Part shown: positions 62,449-64,000 of the stretch, one piece after another
Layout of the letters: every line of letters begins with the position of its first letter
Numbering within the stretch: the first letter of the stretch is position 1
DNA from: Butyrivibrio sp. AC2005
GTDB lineage: Bacteria > Bacillota > Clostridia > Lachnospirales > Lachnospiraceae
Assembly: GCF_000424145.1 (NCBI RefSeq)
Contig: NZ_AUJI01000032.1
Coordinates: 17,675-81,674, forward strand
DNA: 64,000 nucleotides
Direction: 5' to 3'
Notes under the pieces: model-generated
The model's input: the letters and a program-made list of their open reading frames with translations, nothing else
Told to the model about the DNA's origin: nothing
Databases searched by the model: none
Program-made: the position numbers and the translations under genes

Positions 62449-62524
62449 ATGAAAAAGGCAGCTAGCAATAATTGGTGCAGGAGCAGTGGGATGCTATTGC
62501 GAAAGCAAAAGGGATAACACATAA
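62449..62524 (+). pseudogene. ketopantoate-reductase-like Rossmann remnant
   Basis: ATG after AAAAGGAG; one frame over, AIIGAGAVGCYCESKRD is the GxGxxG start of PanE/ApbA-type reductases. It ends at TAA 62522-62524, next to the IS605 element. Confidence 0.55.
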
Positions 62525-62637
62525 AGGCTGCGCCAAAATGTTCGTAGCCTTCCTCCCTATAACAACCCGGATACATTATGATATATCAGCGAGAAAACTC
62601 CTTCCGACATAGTCGGTGGGGGATGAATCGCTGGCCC

Positions 62638-63096
62638 TCAGCGTTTCGCTTTGCTGTATCGTCCTGTTCTTTCATATTTTCTTTTGTGGTCATCCGTGCG
62701 CTGGCTTTCTATATATTTTTTCACTGTCTCAAGTGAAACGGATCCGGTTGTGGCGCAAAAATAGCTCCTGCTCCAGAAAAGAGCATCTCCCCACAGAAAT
62801 TTTTCTATATGTTCACGGTATTTGATCCTGACTTCTTTAGAGAGCTGGGACTTTAAGGTGTTGATCAGTTTCACCGGAGCAACATCCGGAGGCATGGAGA
62901 TAAGCATGTGTATGTGATCCTCGTCAGTCTCAGCAGAAAGCATATCGCAGTTCATCCTTCCACACAGATAAGCGGCGTGATTTTTCATGAAATCCCCCAT
63001 CTCATCGGTTATCACTTTTTTCCTGTATTTAGTGACAAAAATGATATGATAAGTAAGCAGGTAAACTGAATGTGAACCTCTTCGGTAGTTATCCAT
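62638..63096 (-). CDS. tnpA: IS200/IS605 TnpA Y1 transposase
   Basis: 152 aa from ATG 63096 (AGAAGGAG 7 nt upstream on the minus strand). HUH motif in DEDHIHMLISMPPDVAP, catalytic Tyr in LETVKKYIESQ. Single-strand DNA transposase acting at hairpin ends. The 3' end overlaps a terminal hairpin. Confidence 0.9.
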   Translation of the reverse strand: MDNYRRGSHSVYLLTYHIIFVTKYRKKVITDEMGDFMKNHAAYLCGRMNCDMLSAETDEDHIHMLISMPPDVAPVKLINTLKSQLSKEVRIKYREHIEKFLWGDALFWSRSYFCATTGSVSLETVKKYIESQRTDDHKRKYERTGRYSKAKR

Positions 63097-63188
63097 AAAA
63101 GCTCCTTCTAAAAAGAACAAATGTTTTGATTACTCTTGGAAATTATGCTATAATACTAATATAATCTTTTGGAAAGGAAATCTCAACT

Positions 63189-64000
63189 GTGTATAGGACA
63201 AGGCAGTACAGAATAGCTAAAAACAACACACTATACAGTTACTGCCAGGATATTTGCAGGGCATCTGCAGTTCTTTACAACAGGGCGAATTTCATCATCC
63301 GACAGTACGCTTCTGCCACAGAGGCATTTAACTCTTACAGACCTCTTTTTCCCAATCAGATGCAGGTGTATAAACTTGTAAGTGAAACCCTTGAAGGGAC
63401 AAAATATCATGCAGCTGGTTCATGGCTTTCTTATAATGCCCTTGATTATCTTCTAAAGAGCACCAGGGATAAGGCGTACTATGGTATTCCATCTCAGGCT
63501 AACCAGCAGATACTTAAGCTCCTTCTTAGGGATTACAAGTCATTTTTTGAAGCGGTGAAGACATACGCCAAGACACCATCTGCATTTACGGGGCGTCCCC
63601 GCATGCCGGGTTATGTACGCCAGGGAAAATACAAGACTGCCATCCTTACGAATCAGATATGCAGGATAAAGGAAGATTCCTATATACGTTTCCCGGGAAC
63701 AACCAAGACTTTAAGACTTGGCAGGGACTTTCCCCAGGGGAAACTTAAGGAAGTACGGATAAAACCACATGGTAAGGACTTTGTGATGGATGTGGTGATC
63801 GATGTCTTAACAGTGGGTATAGCGCCTTTGGATGACAAGGATGTTCTCAGATCTCTTTCATCAAAAGATGACATTTCCGATATCAGGGTCATGTCGATAG
63901 ATCCTGGTACGGACAATATAGCAGCCGTAGCGAACAACTTTGGAGCAGAACCGTTTGTGATAAAGGGCGGACTGATAAAGTCCGTAAACCAGTTCTACAA
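63189..64000 (+). CDS. tnpB: TnpB (IS605 OrfB) RNA-guided nuclease, 3' cut by window
   Basis: GTG start at 63189 (AAAGGA upstream). RQYRIAKNNTLYSYCQDICR; the RuvC-I region VMSIDPGTDNIAAVANNFG near the edge holds the first catalytic Asp. Related proteins cut DNA guided by an omega RNA copied from the element's right end. 270 codons visible; the rest lies beyond 64000. Confidence 0.85.
   Translation, partial: MYRTRQYRIAKNNTLYSYCQDICRASAVLYNRANFIIRQYASATEAFNSYRPLFPNQMQVYKLVSETLEGTKYHAAGSWLSYNALDYLLKSTRDKAYYGIPSQANQQILKLLLRDYKSFFEAVKTYAKTPSAFTGRPRMPGYVRQGKYKTAILTNQICRIKEDSYIRFPGTTKTLRLGRDFPQGKLKEVRIKPHGKDFVMDVVIDVLTVGIAPLDDKDVLRSLSSKDDISDIRVMSIDPGTDNIAAVANNFGAEPFVIKGGLIKSVNQFY

Larger units (their letters stand above)
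62525..64000 (+). mobile_element. IS200/IS605-type element (right part beyond window)
   Basis: Divergent tnpA (minus) and tnpB (plus). The end beyond tnpA has small hairpins CCGAC-ATA-GTCGG (62604-62616) and CGCTG-GCCCT-CAGCG (62629-62643). The exact left end is not fixed; the right end lies outside. Confidence 0.75.

Overview
The window reads as a low-GC Firmicutes chromosome or chromid segment. Gene style (strong AGGAGG-type ribosome binding sites, short intergenic gaps, many GNAT acetyltransferases, LplA/B/C-type sugar ABC transporter, TfoX, DUF2325, DUF3791/DUF3990 and YcxB-like families) points to Lachnospiraceae, probably near Butyrivibrio or Pseudobutyrivibrio; that placement is inference, because no rRNA or other taxonomic marker is present. 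No tRNA, rRNA or CRISPR array was seen.

Layout. (1) 1-3.7 kb: a compact RNA-repair/ADP-ribose operon with the end of a Thg1-like 3'-5' polymerase, a DRB0094/Rnl5-like RNA ligase, a calcineurin-type phosphoesterase, a T4 Rnl1-like RNA ligase and a bacterial PARG. The Thg1/ligase border looks like a deletion junction with overlapping reading frames. (2) 3.8-7.4 kb: HigBA toxin-antitoxin, a truncated macro-domain copy, CorA, and a decayed RloA/RloB (AbiL-like) pair. (3) 7.4-38.8 kb: a long, almost wholly plus-strand accessory stretch of small genes (acetyltransferases, HD and histidine phosphatases, nucleoside phosphorylase, DnaQ-like exonuclease, SIMPL, PhzF, VOC, PreA, M20 peptidase, an HD-tyrosine phosphatase fusion), very small proteins with their own signals, a DUF3791/DUF3990 ADP-ribosyltransferase-like locus, and many broken genes. 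(4) 39.1-48.1 kb: a well-kept sucrose/fructan module with a divergent LacI-type repressor, two permeases, a binding lipoprotein, a GH32-related lipoprotein, a GH32 sucrose hydrolase and a PfkB fructokinase behind a consensus promoter with TGTAAAA operators. (5) 48.1-62.5 kb: another accessory stretch with the intact macro-domain gene, YbaK, an AAA ATPase, YaaA, MATE, beta-lactamase-fold hydrolase, quinone reductase, HxlR and thioredoxin, mixed with gene remnants. (6) 62.5-64 kb: an IS200/IS605 element with divergent tnpA and tnpB, cut by the window edge.

How it works together. The first operon has the parts to cut back, extend, end-process and seal RNA, plus an ADP-ribose-removing enzyme, and sits beside toxin-antitoxin and anti-phage remnants, so a defence or damage-recovery role is plausible. 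ADP-ribose chemistry recurs (PARG, macro domain twice, DUF3990). The sucrose module is a complete import-hydrolyse-phosphorylate pathway. The rest shows unusual gene decay: several genes keep their head and tail but have lost the middle, others are joined to unrelated genes, and a 138-bp boundary element occurs twice before different genes.
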